From contig OY365738.1 of assembly GCA_959347345.1 (NCBI GenBank), positions 1,054,001 through 1,118,000 of the forward strand: DNA of 64,000 bases, written 5' to 3'. Shown here in pieces: positions 45,631 to 55,606 of this stretch (its first letter is position 1; each line of letters starts with the position of its first letter). A program made the position numbers and the translations under genes. This DNA comes from an uncultured Amylibacter sp. (GTDB taxonomy: Bacteria > Pseudomonadota > Alphaproteobacteria > Rhodobacterales > Rhodobacteraceae). The notes under the pieces were generated by a model, which saw nothing but the letters and a program-made list of their open reading frames with translations, was not told the origin of the DNA and did not search any database.

Positions 45631-46332
45631 ATGACCCAAACCCCGATTGACCTATATTATTGGCCTACCCCGAACGGCTGGAAAATATCCATCGCGCTGG
45701 AAGAAATGAACCTGCCCTATAATGTGCATCTGATTGATATCGGCAAGGGCGAGCAATTCGCCCCCGATTTTCTGCGTATTGCCCCGAACAACCGTATGCC
45801 CGCGATTATTGATGCACAAGGACCGGACGGCGAGCCTATATCCCTGTTTGAATCGGGCGCGATTTTGCAGTATTTGGCACGGAAAACGGGGCAATTTTAT
45901 GGCACAACCGAGCGGCAATCTTTGGAAATAGACCAATGGCTTATGTGGCAAATGGGCGGGGTTGGCCCTATGGCTGGGCAAGCGCATCACTTTTTGAAAT
46001 ACGCACCGCAAATGGATCCGCCCCAAGTTCTGCCCTACGCGCAGGATAGGTATCGTGCCGAGGTTACTCGTTTGTATTCCGTTTTGGATAAACAACTGGC
46101 GGGGCGCGACTATGTTTGCGACGATTATTCCATAGCTGATATGGCGATTTGGCCATGGGCGCAATCGTGGCAAGGGCAAGAGCAGGATATTTCAGGAATG
46201 CCCAATTTGGCGGCTTGGCTGGATCGGTGTGGCGCACGGGCGGCTGTTATCAAAGGCAAGGCTGTGGCTGAAGATTTACGCGGTGGAACAATGGATAAAG
46301 AGGCGCAAAAGCATTTGTTTAAGGCGCGGTAG
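45631..46332 (+). CDS. Glutathione S-transferase family protein (YfcG/YghU-like)
   Basis: 233-residue thioredoxin-fold plus helical protein. The N-terminal IDLYYWPTPNGWKISIALEE places an Asn/Thr-type active site, and NNRMPAIID is the cis-Pro glutathione loop. FESGAILQYLARK matches the ESxAI motif. YSIADMAIWPWAQSW is the C-terminal N-capping box. The pattern is that of disulfide-bond oxidoreductase GSTs such as YfcG. GAAAGGAAC precedes the ATG. Confidence 0.9.
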   Translation: MTQTPIDLYYWPTPNGWKISIALEEMNLPYNVHLIDIGKGEQFAPDFLRIAPNNRMPAIIDAQGPDGEPISLFESGAILQYLARKTGQFYGTTERQSLEIDQWLMWQMGGVGPMAGQAHHFLKYAPQMDPPQVLPYAQDRYRAEVTRLYSVLDKQLAGRDYVCDDYSIADMAIWPWAQSWQGQEQDISGMPNLAAWLDRCGARAAVIKGKAVAEDLRGGTMDKEAQKHLFKAR

Positions 46333-46385
46333 GGTGTGGCAAGGGGGTAAATGTCGGTTTAATTGCGGATTTGTTCGTATATGGG

Positions 46386-46414
46386 TTGACAAAATGCCTT
46401 GCCAAACATATATT
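46386..46414 (+). promoter_or_regulatory. Consensus sigma-70 promoter of the tandem peptide genes
   Basis: TTGACA at 46386-46391, exactly 17 bases, TATATT at 46409-46414. The start point would be near 46421, leaving only about 17 nt, all used by a ribosome binding site, before the first peptide ATG. One of the best promoter matches in the window. Confidence 0.75.
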
Positions 46415-46437
46415 AAACCTATAAAAGGAATATCACT

Positions 46438-46482
46438 ATGATTTCATCAGAAGGTTGGCGTGGTGGCGTACGCCCTAAATAA
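46438..46482 (+). CDS. 14-residue peptide A (MISSEGWRGGVRPK)
   Basis: A complete tiny frame with AAAGGA eight bases before ATG. The next frame encodes nearly the same peptide. Six of fourteen codons are identical; of the eight that differ, five are silent, which is a sign of selection on the peptide. No family is known to me. It could be a secreted signal, a leader peptide, or a regulatory upstream frame for the membrane protein at 46541. Confidence 0.6.
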   Translation: MISSEGWRGGVRPK

Positions 46483-46494
46483 AAGGAGATGGTT

Positions 46495-46539
46495 ATGACT
46501 ACATCAGAAGGCTGGCGCGGCGGCGTGCTACCCAAATAA
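46495..46539 (+). CDS. 14-residue peptide B (MTTSEGWRGGVLPK)
   Basis: Second copy, with AAGGAG six bases before its ATG and twelve bases after the stop of peptide A. The core SEGWRGGV-x-PK is shared. Its stop codon is one base from the ATG of the downstream gene, which has no ribosome binding site of its own. Translation of that gene is therefore probably coupled to this peptide. Confidence 0.6.
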   Translation: MTTSEGWRGGVLPK

Positions 46540-46540
46540 T

Positions 46541-47032
46541 ATGTTTGATGGGAATGTATTAAATGGTATTGAGTTTTGGGCTCAAACCGTTGTTGTCCCT
46601 GTTTCCTTTATCGGTGTTATTATAACGATTGTTTGGCAACAACGAATTGCCAAACGCCGTGCGACTCTTGATATGATTTTAGCACAACAAAGCAATGCTC
46701 TTTTATTAGAGCCACGCAGAAAATTCGCCGCTTTACGTTCCACTAATGATATCGCTAAATATGCTCGGTCAAAGAATGAGCATCCTGATGAAATCTTAAC
46801 CATAATGTCGGTTTTGAATTTTAACGAATTGATTGCCATCGGTATAGACGAAAAAACGGTAGATGAGCCAATTTATAAACGGTATCATCGTACGGAATAC
46901 GTGCATGACTGGATTGGGTGCAAGCCATTCGTGATGGAATTACGGGACCAAAGCGAAAATCCAACCTATTATTGCGAGATTGAAGCCCTTGCGAAAAAAT
47001 GGGCAAAGGACGACGAGCGAGAACGCGTCTAA
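46541..47032 (+). CDS. Hypothetical single-pass membrane protein after peptide genes
   Basis: 163 residues with one hydrophobic span at about 13-32 (TVVVPVSFIGVIITIVW) near the N-terminus and a soluble, largely helical remainder. The layout reminds me of DUF4760-type proteins, but this is unchecked. AT-rich compared with neighbours. Starts one base after peptide B and overlaps the end of the convergent yciB by four bases. Confidence 0.7.
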   Translation: MFDGNVLNGIEFWAQTVVVPVSFIGVIITIVWQQRIAKRRATLDMILAQQSNALLLEPRRKFAALRSTNDIAKYARSKNEHPDEILTIMSVLNFNELIAIGIDEKTVDEPIYKRYHRTEYVHDWIGCKPFVMELRDQSENPTYYCEIEALAKKWAKDDERERV

Positions 47033-47655
47033 TCCTCTTTTGCATACCGCTTAAAAACCCCCGCTTGCGATATGAAAAACACCAGCATCAGGGCGGTGAT
47101 GCCAAAGACTTTGAAATTCACCCATACGGAGGTGGAAAACACCCGCCAAACAACTTCATTCGCCACAGCCAGCATCAGAAAAAACACCATAAAACGACGG
47201 GTCAGGATCATCCAACCCTCCGCCCGCAGGGGCAAGGCCTGCCCCATTAAAACCTGCAAATACGACTGCCCGCGCAGCAATCCAACCCCCAGAATCACGC
47301 TAAACAGCAGATAAATCAGGGTCGGTTTCATTTTGAAAAACCGCTCATCATTCCACCAAATGCTCAGCCCGCCGAAGACAATCACCAAAACGGCGGTGAA
47401 AATCTGGGTGACGGACAGCGTGCCGCTTAACAGCCACAAAATCGCGGTAGAGCCTAATAACAAAGGGATAAACAGCGCGGTGGCAAGGATAAAGCCTTGA
47501 TAAACCTGCCCAAACACCTCAAATTCCGTGTCCTTTAACATCGTGTAGGCAATAAAAAACGCGACCAGTGGGCCGAGTTCCAATACGGATTTCACCCACG
47601 ATGGGATGGGTTTTTTGCCACCTTTTGTCACGTCTTTTTTATCATTCTTATCCAT
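47029..47655 (-). CDS. yciB: Septation protein A / inner-membrane protein YciB
   Basis: Polytopic membrane protein needed for normal septation and envelope integrity in several Gram-negatives. The 208-residue product has about five to six spans. [15 protein letters not shown], the [18 protein letters not shown] loop, and [21 protein letters not shown] are family segments. Start ATG 47655 with AGGAGA upstream; a longer frame into ftsY is rejected. It overlaps the ftsY end by eight bases. Confidence 0.92.
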   Translation of the reverse strand: MDKNDKKDVTKGGKKPIPSWVKSVLELGPLVAFFIAYTMLKDTEFEVFGQVYQGFILATALFIPLLLGSTAILWLLSGTLSVTQIFTAVLVIVFGGLSIWWNDERFFKMKPTLIYLLFSVILGVGLLRGQSYLQVLMGQALPLRAEGWMILTRRFMVFFLMLAVANEVVWRVFSTSVWVNFKVFGITALMLVFFISQAGVFKRYAKED

Positions 47656-48958
47656 TTTTATTCTCCTGTTCCCCTTGCCCCAGCAAGGCTGACGCGAATT
47701 CTTTCGGTTCAAACGCCGATAAATCATCGATTTGCTCGCCCACGCCAATCGCGTGAATTGGCAGGGCGAATTTATCCGCCAAAGCCACCAGAATCCCGCC
47801 CCGTGCGGTGCCGTCTAGCTTTGTCATGACCAGCCCGCTCACGTCCGATATTTTCTGGAAAATCTCCACTTGGGACAGGGCGTTTTGCCCAGTTGTCGCG
47901 TCCAAAACCAGCAGAGTATTATGCGGAGCGTCCGCGTCTTTCTTACGCAAAACCCGCATGATTTTTGCCAATTCGTCCATTAAATCTTGGCGGTTTTGCA
48001 ACCGTCCAGCCGTGTCAATCATTAACAAATCCACCTGTTTTTCTTCGGCGCGAGCCAGCGCGTCAAAGGCCAGCGCGGCGGGGTCTGAGCCCTCGGCGGC
48101 GGTTAAAACTTCCACCCCAGCGCGTTGCCCCCAGACCTGTAATTGTTCCACGGCGGCGGCGCGGAATGTGTCGCCCGCGGCGATTAAAACGGATTTGCCG
48201 GCGGATTTGAATTGGGCTGCCAGCTTGCCAATCGTTGTCGTTTTGCCAGAGCCATTAACGCCTACGACCAGCACCACTTGGGGTTTTTTCGCGTACAAAG
48301 GCAAGGGACGCGCCACGGGTTCCAAAATCGCGATGATTTGGTCGGCGAGCAGGGTTTTGATTTGGTCGGTGCTGAGCCGTTTGCCAAAGTGGGAATCGGC
48401 GATACTGGCGCACAGGCGAACGGCGGTTTCAACGCCCATATCGGCGGCGATGAGCACGTCTTCAAGGCTCTCAAGCATCGCGTCATCCAAGGTGCGTTTC
48501 GCGGTGACTTTTTCTGTTACTTTTTGGGTGGCGCGTTTGAAGACACGCCCTAGTAAGGATTTTTTTTCGGGTTCGGGGGTAGACTCTGGTTCAGGTTCTA
48601 CCACTGGTTCGGGTATAGGCTCTGGTTCAAGCTCTATAACGGGTTCGGGTGTAGGCTCTGGTTCAGGTTCTACAACTGGTTCAGGCGTAGGTTCTGGTTC
48701 TGGTGTGGGTTCTGGTTCTGGCTCTACAACTGGTTCAGGTGTAGGTTCAGGTTCAGGTGTAGGTTCTGGCTCTGGCTCTGGTTCTGGTTCGAGTGTCGGT
48801 TCAGGTTCTGGCTCTGGCTTTGGCTGTTCTTCAACAACCTCAACGACTTCTTCAACGACTTCTTCAACCGCACCTTCCTCAACAATTGCTTCCAAATCAT
48901 CATTCAGCTTACTGGATGATTTGAACAACTTCTCTTTTAATTTTTTAAAGAATGACAT
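47648..48958 (-). CDS. ftsY: Signal recognition particle receptor FtsY
   Basis: GTPase that docks SRP-ribosome complexes at the membrane. Residues 1-20 are a basic amphipathic start. An acidic A-domain (about 22-130) is dominated by [17 protein letters not shown] repeats. The NG domain shows [36 protein letters not shown] and [10 protein letters not shown]. 436 residues. The repeats resemble the PdhB linker. Operon with xseA upstream (three-base gap) and yciB downstream. Confidence 0.96.
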   Translation of the reverse strand: MSFFKKLKEKLFKSSSKLNDDLEAIVEEGAVEEVVEEVVEVVEEQPKPEPEPEPTLEPEPEPEPEPTPEPEPTPEPVVEPEPEPTPEPEPTPEPVVEPEPEPTPEPVIELEPEPIPEPVVEPEPESTPEPEKKSLLGRVFKRATQKVTEKVTAKRTLDDAMLESLEDVLIAADMGVETAVRLCASIADSHFGKRLSTDQIKTLLADQIIAILEPVARPLPLYAKKPQVVLVVGVNGSGKTTTIGKLAAQFKSAGKSVLIAAGDTFRAAAVEQLQVWGQRAGVEVLTAAEGSDPAALAFDALARAEEKQVDLLMIDTAGRLQNRQDLMDELAKIMRVLRKKDADAPHNTLLVLDATTGQNALSQVEIFQKISDVSGLVMTKLDGTARGGILVALADKFALPIHAIGVGEQIDDLSAFEPKEFASALLGQGEQENKNG

Positions 48959-48961
48959 CGC

Positions 48962-50326
48962 TTATTTATCCACCTGCACGGCAATTTTACCATCGCTAAA
49001 CTCGATTTCCAGCTTATCCAACCCACGCACCGCACCCGCCAAAGCAACAGGCACACCCTCCCCGCGCACAACGGCATAACCACGGCGCAAAGTCGCCTTA
49101 TACCCCAGCGTATCCAGCAAGCGTTCCAGCCCGTCTAACCTGCGCCGCCTATCGGCTACCCCGCCCAAAATCGCACCCGATAACCGCCCGCCCGCGACAG
49201 AGACTCGGTCAGTTTGGCGGGTGATTTGCATGCGCAAAACACGGGGTTGCAACCGTGCGGCGGTTTGGGTCAAACGATTTCTGTGGTTTTGCGTCAGGCG
49301 CAATAACCCACCATACAAACGGCTTTCCATCATATCCACCCGTTGTGCGTGCATCCGCACCGCGTCCATGGGGTTCGGCAAAGCACGGGATAAATCCGCC
49401 AATCTCTGCCCACGCGTGCGCAACGCCCCCGTCAAAGCCCGCAATCTGCGTTGTTCAATATCCGCCAATGCAGCCAATAAATCCGCACGAACAGGCACCG
49501 CCAATTCCGCCGCGGCAGTAGGCGTTGGGGCGCGTAAATCGGCCGCATAATCAATCAGGGTTGTATCCGTTTCATGCCCAATCGCGGAAATCAGGGGAAT
49601 ATCGCTGGCGGCAACCGCACGGACAACCGATTCTTCGTTAAAGCCCCAGAGGTCTTCCAGCGATCCACCACCCCTCGCCACAATCAAAACATCGGGGCGT
49701 GGGATGTTATCAGGCAAGGCGTTCATGCCTTTGATAGCGTTGCTGATTTCACTCGCACATTTCGCGCCTTGGCATGCGGCAGGCCAAACGATAACTTCGC
49801 AAGGGAAACGGGCGCGCAACCGATGCAGAATATCACGGATAACCGCGCCAGAGGGTGAGGTGATAACGCCGATGACTCGTGGCATAAAGGGGATTGGTTT
49901 CTTGCGGTCGGGGGCGAATAATCCCTCGGCTGTTAGGGCTTTTTTGCGCTGTTCCAACATCGCCATTAACGCACCCGCCCCAGCAGGGGCTATCGATTCG
50001 ATGATAAGTTGGTATTTGGATTGACCCGCAAAAGTGGTGAGGCGACCTGTTGCTATCACCTCCATCCCCTCGGTTGGGGGGTGGGGCATGTTGGCGGCCG
50101 CCCCCTTCCATATAACCGCGCTAAGAACGGCGCGGTCGTCCTTTATATCCAGATAAACATGCCCAGAGGCGGGGCGCGATATCCGCCCGATTTCGCCCTT
50201 GACGCGGATGTGGGCGAATTGCCCTTCAACCGTGCGTTTCAGTTGGGCAGAGATTTGGGATACGCTGTATTCGGGGATATTCTGCCCTATCGGTGCGTTC
50301 GCGGGTTCTATGAGTAGGTCGTCCAT
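48962..50326 (-). CDS. xseA: Exodeoxyribonuclease VII large subunit
   Basis: Degrades single-stranded DNA with XseB. OB-fold N-terminus EYSVSQISAQLKRTVEGQF, then GRISRPASGHVYLDIKD, and the core RVIGVITSPSGAVIRDILH, DVLIVARGGGSLEDLWGFNEE, SAIGHETDTTLIDYAAD and PTPTAAAELA. The long helical C-terminal part has normal length (454 in all). xseB is not in the window. Confidence 0.96.
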   Translation of the reverse strand: MDDLLIEPANAPIGQNIPEYSVSQISAQLKRTVEGQFAHIRVKGEIGRISRPASGHVYLDIKDDRAVLSAVIWKGAAANMPHPPTEGMEVIATGRLTTFAGQSKYQLIIESIAPAGAGALMAMLEQRKKALTAEGLFAPDRKKPIPFMPRVIGVITSPSGAVIRDILHRLRARFPCEVIVWPAACQGAKCASEISNAIKGMNALPDNIPRPDVLIVARGGGSLEDLWGFNEESVVRAVAASDIPLISAIGHETDTTLIDYAADLRAPTPTAAAELAVPVRADLLAALADIEQRRLRALTGALRTRGQRLADLSRALPNPMDAVRMHAQRVDMMESRLYGGLLRLTQNHRNRLTQTAARLQPRVLRMQITRQTDRVSVAGGRLSGAILGGVADRRRRLDGLERLLDTLGYKATLRRGYAVVRGEGVPVALAGAVRGLDKLEIEFSDGKIAVQVDK

Positions 50327-50385
50327 AGGGCTTTATACAGAGTTTTTGGGGGATTGTAAATTGCGAATAACCCCCAAATAGCCCC

Positions 50386-53300
50386 TTATTTACAAGCACC
50401 CGTGCCATTCGCGGCATCCGCAGTTGGACAAGCAACAATCCCACCAGCATAGCCATGGTGCTTTTCAAAATACTGAATAAACACCCCAACCAGCCCGTTT
50501 TGTCCAATAATCCCCCTGATTGGCGCCGTGCCAAAGGATAAATTATAGGGTGCGTCAACATAACCGGTAATAAAGCCGTCCTCATTAAAAATCATATTGT
50601 TGAAAGTGAGCCGTTCGTTGCCATTTCCCGTCCCGCCCGCCTGTGGGATTGTGATTGTCCTATTTACAAAATCAATGGTCGGTGTAATCGCGGTATTCAC
50701 ACTCCATGTATCAAGCCATTTAGACGTCCCCTCTGCCGCCAGATAGCCTTTCCATTTCGCAGTGGCATTACCCTCAAACGTACCAGCAGGTAATACCACG
50801 CCAACATCCGTGTCACTATGCAAACTGCCATTAAAAGTATGGTATGAATAGTCCTCCTGAACCTCGTTTTTCCTGTTCGTCGTGGCATAATCATTCCACC
50901 GCACCCCACCCCCTTTCCAAAGAACATGGTTATGCGTGAAACCGCCTTTTATTTTTGTAGGTCCCAGTAGGGATGATGCAGTTTTGACAAATTCACGTTG
51001 GTATAGTTTATCATCGCCCGATTCGGCGAGGGTGGGAAGTCTGTCCAAACCTTCATTTTTTGCGCCCAGCCCGCAGATCTTCAAGCTCTTATCATCTCGT
51101 TCATTTAGCATAAATTTGCTTACCTCAGCTTCTGGGCAGGCAGCAGCAGGACCTAGACCGTCAATGAACACGCCACGAAGCCAAGTAAGATAATCAGCCT
51201 TAACGGGTGGAGGCGGGATTTGCGCAGGGTCACGCGCGACAAACCCACCGCGGAACTCATCGGTACCAGAAACGGCGGAAGCCACAAACGCGCCAACCAG
51301 ACCCTCCGTACCGATTAACCCTGTAAGCGTGCCATAATATCTGCCATTGTCGCCTTCCAATGGCGTGTTGGCATTGTTGTCCCTAAACTTCCCATAGGTA
51401 ACGCCAAGGTCCCGCGTACCATGGATTATCCCTTTGGTATCAAAGAAGGTGAATATTTTGAAATAGTTATCATTGCTAGAGTCAGGTTGGAAAAACGCGC
51501 TGATGCGCCCGTCGCCATCGGCAAAAACTTTAATATTAAGGTGAAAGTCGGTTTCATATACCGCCCCCCCTGGGATTATGTCGCCTATGATTTTAATCCT
51601 GCTACTCCAGTTGAGGCTACGTTCACCTTTAGCTATCGGTGCGCCCAGATTTGTGTCAGAGAAAAGCCCAGCATAACTATGCCATTCATCGGGGGTGTCG
51701 TCGTGTATGCCAGTAAAGAACCCCACGCCGTTTTTGGCATCTCCGCCAAAAATGGTAAGGTTTAGGGAGTCAATCTTTGGTGTTTTAGGCTCCCACGGGG
51801 TGCTCACCCCTGTTGTAACCAAGCCAGTTGCCGTACCTGCAACGAATTGGACAGAGCCAGCCGTCGGCGTGGCGGGCAAGGGATTGCCCGCGACGGTTAC
51901 CCAATCGGCGTAATTAACGATACCCAGTTGGCGTTTTATTTCTGCCTGTTCTATAATTTCATCTGCCTCTCTTTGGCGGATTTCTTCTTGTTCGAGCTCC
52001 CAAGCCTCTATATCCGCAACTGGTCGTGCGACAAACCCGCCACTGAACCCCTTGTTATCATCATTGGCAACCGAGTCCGCCAAAAACACCCCAACCGCGC
52101 CTTGTGCGCCGATAAGACCTGTAAGATTGCCTTGATATTTGTCAGCGTCTTCGGCATCTTCAAGCCCAAAAGTAATACCAGCCGAGCCAGCGTTATCAAT
52201 CGTTCCGTTGGTATTAAATCCAGCGTCTATTTTAAACAAACGACCAGTCTCATCAGGTTGGAAAGAAGCAGAAAGCGTCCCACCACCACGAGAGCGATTA
52301 AATTTAACCATAAGGTCAAATTCTTGGTTAAATGTCACATCACCCACGGCAGCAATCCACCCGCGCCAAGTGGTGGTTAGGCTCGCCCCTACCTCTGTCG
52401 GGCGGACGAGCGGTGCGCCCAGATTTGTGCCTGAAAACAGCCCCGCGAAATTGTATCTTCTGTCCGTGGCTTGCGCTGTAAAGAACGCGACACCATCGGC
52501 ATCATCGCCCCCATAAAGGTTAAGCGATAAGGCTTCAACCACAGTGCCCTGAGCTGTCCCCGTTCTATCCAAGCGCTCTTCCGCACCTTCTTCCGTACCT
52601 TGCAAAAATTGGCTTTCTAACGTTGGGATAGTGTCATAGCCAGTGGCAAGGGCTGGTGCGGTGAAAAGACCTGTCCAATCTTCGTATTCAACGATAAGAA
52701 GTTTTCTTGCTATTTCCTTTTCCCTTTCCAAACGGGCTTCCATTTGCTCTGGTGTTTCGGTTGGTATTACTGGAGTCGGATTGCCACCCGAACTTGAACC
52801 ATCACCAGAACCTGAGCCATCGCCAGAACCTGAACCATCGCCAGAACCCGAACCATCACCCGAACCATCACCCGAACCATCGCCCGAACCTGAACCATCG
52901 CCAGAACCCGAACCATCACCAGAACCCGAACCATCGCCCGAACTAGAACCAGAACCACCGCCAGAACTAGAACCAGAGCCACCGCCAGAACTTGAACCAC
53001 CGCCAGAGCCACCGCCAGAACTTGAACCACCGCCCGAACTATCGCCCGCATCCGCAACTTTCTGCGCAACATCCTTTTTAATCTTTTCCTTTTCTTTAAC
53101 TTTGTCTTCGGGTGATAGCCCTTCAAACATTACCGCCACATCAATCCGTTCCTTTATATCCAATCCCTCAAGCCGTGTCAGCTCCACCTTTTTCTCCTCT
53201 GGCGTTAAATCCGCAAGCCGTTTTTCTTCCAAAGGCTCTATCTCTTTAAGTGTTTTGGGTGTGGTGTCCGATTCGCCCGCGTTTGGGTCTATTGGATTCG

Positions 53301-53733
53301 GATTGCCCCCCGCATCCGCAACTGTCTTTTTAACCGCCTCTTTAATCTTTTCCTTTTCTTTAACTTTTTCTTCGGGCGGTAGTTTGTCAAACTTTATCGC
53401 CAGATTAGTCCGCTCCTTTAAATCTAATTTTTTAAGCCGTTCCATCTCCGCCTTTTTTTCATCTGGTGTTAAATCCGAAAGCCGTTCTTCTTCTAAAGCA
53501 TTTACCGTCACAGCAATCCGTTCCTCTGGTGCTAATACCGCGAGCTTTGCCAACTCCACCTCCTGCTCCTCTTCCGTTAAATCCACAAGCCGTTTTTTTT
53601 CTAAAATCTTTATCTGTTCAAATATGTCCGCCTCGCCATCCGGGCCAGGGTTGATATTAAGCGTATTACCGCAAGCAGTAAGGAAAATAAGCACAGCAAG
53701 GCTGGTCAGAAGTTTTGTTATAGGATGTGTCAT
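50386..53733 (-). CDS. Large repetitive surface lipoprotein with three related beta-rich domains
   Basis: About 1115 residues from ATG 53733, behind GGAGACC. Lipobox LTAC places the lipidated Cys at 21. Residues about 30-225 hold a duplicated helical block with L-x-x-L-x-x-EEKK-x-E repeats and VKEKEKIK. Residues 231-315 are a Gly/Ser/Asp linker ([10 protein letters not shown] type). Three domains follow (about 344-571, 603-832, 843-1115), each closing with G-LTGLIG-x-x-G-x-VG-F...GGFVA or a variant. This pattern resembles the C-lobe barrel of transferrin-binding-protein-like lipoproteins, a family that I name only tentatively. No exporter is adjacent. Confidence 0.8.
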   Translation of the reverse strand: MTHPITKLLTSLAVLIFLTACGNTLNINPGPDGEADIFEQIKILEKKRLVDLTEEEQEVELAKLAVLAPEERIAVTVNALEEERLSDLTPDEKKAEMERLKKLDLKERTNLAIKFDKLPPEEKVKEKEKIKEAVKKTVADAGGNPNPIDPNAGESDTTPKTLKEIEPLEEKRLADLTPEEKKVELTRLEGLDIKERIDVAVMFEGLSPEDKVKEKEKIKKDVAQKVADAGDSSGGGSSSGGGSGGGSSSGGGSGSSSGGGSGSSSGDGSGSGDGSGSGDGSGSGDGSGDGSGDGSGSGDGSGSGDGSGSGDGSSSGGNPTPVIPTETPEQMEARLEREKEIARKLLIVEYEDWTGLFTAPALATGYDTIPTLESQFLQGTEEGAEERLDRTGTAQGTVVEALSLNLYGGDDADGVAFFTAQATDRRYNFAGLFSGTNLGAPLVRPTEVGASLTTTWRGWIAAVGDVTFNQEFDLMVKFNRSRGGGTLSASFQPDETGRLFKIDAGFNTNGTIDNAGSAGITFGLEDAEDADKYQGNLTGLIGAQGAVGVFLADSVANDDNKGFSGGFVARPVADIEAWELEQEEIRQREADEIIEQAEIKRQLGIVNYADWVTVAGNPLPATPTAGSVQFVAGTATGLVTTGVSTPWEPKTPKIDSLNLTIFGGDAKNGVGFFTGIHDDTPDEWHSYAGLFSDTNLGAPIAKGERSLNWSSRIKIIGDIIPGGAVYETDFHLNIKVFADGDGRISAFFQPDSSNDNYFKIFTFFDTKGIIHGTRDLGVTYGKFRDNNANTPLEGDNGRYYGTLTGLIGTEGLVGAFVASAVSGTDEFRGGFVARDPAQIPPPPVKADYLTWLRGVFIDGLGPAAACPEAEVSKFMLNERDDKSLKICGLGAKNEGLDRLPTLAESGDDKLYQREFVKTASSLLGPTKIKGGFTHNHVLWKGGGVRWNDYATTNRKNEVQEDYSYHTFNGSLHSDTDVGVVLPAGTFEGNATAKWKGYLAAEGTSKWLDTWSVNTAITPTIDFVNRTITIPQAGGTGNGNERLTFNNMIFNEDGFITGYVDAPYNLSFGTAPIRGIIGQNGLVGVFIQYFEKHHGYAGGIVACPTADAANGTGACK

Positions 53734-53988
53734 TTTGGTCTCCATAGTTAGGTTTTCAAAGATACATATAGTGATATTACGGAATTCAACAATTATTGCA
53801 AGCGTTTTTTCAGGTTTCACAAACATTTTTTCATTTTTTTTAAACTTTTTTTATTTTTTGCTTGTTTTTCGCATTTTGCCCTTGCCTTGCCATTAAAAAC
53901 CCCATAAAAGCCAAATTGTGAAAAAATAATTGGCATGGGCGTTAATCGGGCTTGCCAAAATGTTTTTTTATGATAATTAGCGACATTG

Positions 53989-54054
53989 GGGGCTAACCCC
54001 CGAATGTGCGGGCGGTCACGCCTCTTTAACAGACAAACTGGCGGTGCATCCGCC
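53989..54054 (+). promoter_or_regulatory. Hairpins in the acpP leader
   Basis: GGGGGCTAACCCCC at about 53989-54002 and GGCGG-TGCAT-CCGCC at 54040-54054 lie just before the AAAAAAGGA ribosome binding site of acpP. The remaining part of the 53734-54073 gap is AT-rich and shows a loose TTGCCA/GATAAT pair near 53952-53977. Role unproven. Confidence 0.35.
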
Positions 54055-54073
54055 CTAAAAAAGGATTAAAACC

Positions 54074-54310
54074 ATGAGCGACATCACAGATCGCGTGAAA
54101 AAAATTGTTGTCGAGCACCTCAGCGTGCCAGAAGACAAAGTGGTCGAAGGTGCATCATTTATTGATGATCTCGGCGCGGATAGCTTGGATACAGTTGAAC
54201 TGGTCATGGCGTTTGAGGAGGAGTTCGGCATCGAAATCCCCGATGATGAAGCCGAAACTATTCAGACCTTTGGCGATGCAGTCGACTTTATTTCCAAGGC
54301 TGCTGGTTAA
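54074..54310 (+). CDS. acpP: Acyl carrier protein
   Basis: Carries acyl chains on a phosphopantetheine arm. 78 acidic residues with the attachment serine in [19 protein letters not shown]. Strong AAAAAAGGA upstream. It is followed by a terminator rather than fabF, so the usual fabD-fabG-acpP-fabF order is broken up in this genome. Confidence 0.98.
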   Translation: MSDITDRVKKIVVEHLSVPEDKVVEGASFIDDLGADSLDTVELVMAFEEEFGIEIPDDEAETIQTFGDAVDFISKAAG

Positions 54311-54360
54311 TTTCAGCCCTTGCTGATTGCCAGACTCTGGATTAATTTGCGGATGAAGGG

Positions 54361-54388
54361 CATCCCCAGTTTTGGGGGTGGTCTTTTT
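54361..54388 (+). terminator. Rho-independent terminator after acpP
   Basis: Stem CATCCCCA/TGGGGGTG with loop GTTT, followed by GTCTTTTT. Confidence 0.85.
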
Positions 54389-54426
54389 CGCATGACAAAA
54401 CACACATAAAAAAGGATATTTTTATT

Positions 54427-55428
54427 ATGACTTTCAAAGCTCTTATCGTTGAAAAAAACGAGGATGGCAAAACGAACGCCTCCGTTCAATCCATCACCGA
54501 AGACCGTCTGCCGACGGGTGAAAACGGCGCGGTGCATATTGATGTAGCCCACTCCACCCTGAATTACAAAGACGGTTTGTGTATCGGGTCGGGCGGCGGT
54601 TTGGTGCGTAATTATCCGCATATTCCGGGGATTGATATGGCGGGTAGTGTGACGCATTCGGATGACCCTCGGTATAAAGCGGGCGATAAAGTCGTTCTGA
54701 CAGGCTGGCGTTATGGCGAGGCGTATTGGGGCGGTTATTCCCAGAAAACCCGCGCGAATGCGGATTGGCTGGTGCGTTTGCCTGATGGGTTGGATACGCG
54801 GCAAGCTATGGCGATTGGCACGGCGGGGCTGGCGGCTATGTTGGCGATTATGGCGATGGAAGACCACGGGTTAAAGCCTGATAATGGGCCAGTTTTGGTA
54901 ACAGGCGCGGCGGGCGGTGTTGGGTCTATCGCCACGGCGGTGCTGGCAAAAATGGGCTATCAAGTCACGGCTGTAACGGGGCGTGCCGAATCGGCGGACT
55001 ACCTGCGTGGATTGGGAGCAACCGATATCATCGCGCGGACGGATTTGAATGAAACGGTTAAACGCCCCTTGGAATCAGAGGTTTGGGCAGGCTGCGTGGA
55101 TGCCGTTGGTGGCGATATGCTGGCACGAGTCTTGGGGCAGATGAAATATGGAGCCTGTGTCAGCGCGGTTGGGCTGGCTGGTGGCGCGGGGTTGCCCGCG
55201 ACTGTTATCCCGTTTTTATTGCGCGGGATTGTGCTGGCGGGGATAGATTCGGTGATGTGTCCTTATGAAAGACGGGTTATTGCGTGGCAAAGGTTGGGGC
55301 GCGATTTGCCCTTGGCGAAGTTAGAGAGTATGATTGAAACCGTTGGTTTGGCGGATTTGCCCGATTTGGGACGCGCGATTTTGAAGGGCGCGGTTAAGGG
55401 ACGGATTGTAGTAAATTGTGAATTATGA
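54427..55428 (+). CDS. acuI: Acrylyl-CoA reductase family protein (AcuI/YhdH)
   Basis: NADPH-dependent medium-chain reductase that converts acryloyl-CoA to propionyl-CoA. It detoxifies the product of DMSP breakdown in marine bacteria. FKALIVEKNEDGKT, LNYKDGLCI, HIPGIDMAG, LTGWRYGEAYWGGYSQ and VTGAAGGVGSIA (nucleotide loop) are characteristic of AcuI/YhdH. 333 residues. No other DMSP genes are nearby, so the exact substrate is open. The last four residues (NCEL) are encoded by the beginning of a GTGAATT heptamer array. Confidence 0.9.
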   Translation: MTFKALIVEKNEDGKTNASVQSITEDRLPTGENGAVHIDVAHSTLNYKDGLCIGSGGGLVRNYPHIPGIDMAGSVTHSDDPRYKAGDKVVLTGWRYGEAYWGGYSQKTRANADWLVRLPDGLDTRQAMAIGTAGLAAMLAIMAMEDHGLKPDNGPVLVTGAAGGVGSIATAVLAKMGYQVTAVTGRAESADYLRGLGATDIIARTDLNETVKRPLESEVWAGCVDAVGGDMLARVLGQMKYGACVSAVGLAGGAGLPATVIPFLLRGIVLAGIDSVMCPYERRVIAWQRLGRDLPLAKLESMIETVGLADLPDLGRAILKGAVKGRIVVNCEL

Positions 55429-55606
55429 ATTATGAATTATGAATTGGGTTTTGTGGCAAATTTCTTTCCTAAAATAACGAACTCCAATTATTTTAGATAA
55501 CGAATAACAAGAATAACCAATAATTCACCATTCATCATTTACCATTTACAACTCACCATTTACCATTTACAACTCACCATTCATCATTCACCATTCACCA
55601 TTCATT
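55415..55606. repeat. GTGAATT / ATTCACC heptamer arrays between acuI and cimA
   Basis: A GAATTAT array covers the acuI stop. A unique AT-rich piece lies at 55445-55520. A long run of TTCACCA, TTCATCA and TTACCAT units then runs up to the cimA ATG. No independent ribosome binding site is visible before that ATG. Confidence 0.88.

Noticed and set aside
47808..49079. 423-codon plus-strand frame with Gly-Ser repeats
   Set aside because: Antisense of ftsY, whose GTPase motifs are all intact on the minus strand.
52643..53896. 417-codon plus-strand frame rich in Pro-Glu repeats
   Set aside because: It is the antisense of the large lipoprotein gene. Its repeats are the reverse reading of the Gly-Ser-Asp linker, and the minus-strand frame has a lipobox, ribosome binding site and domain structure.
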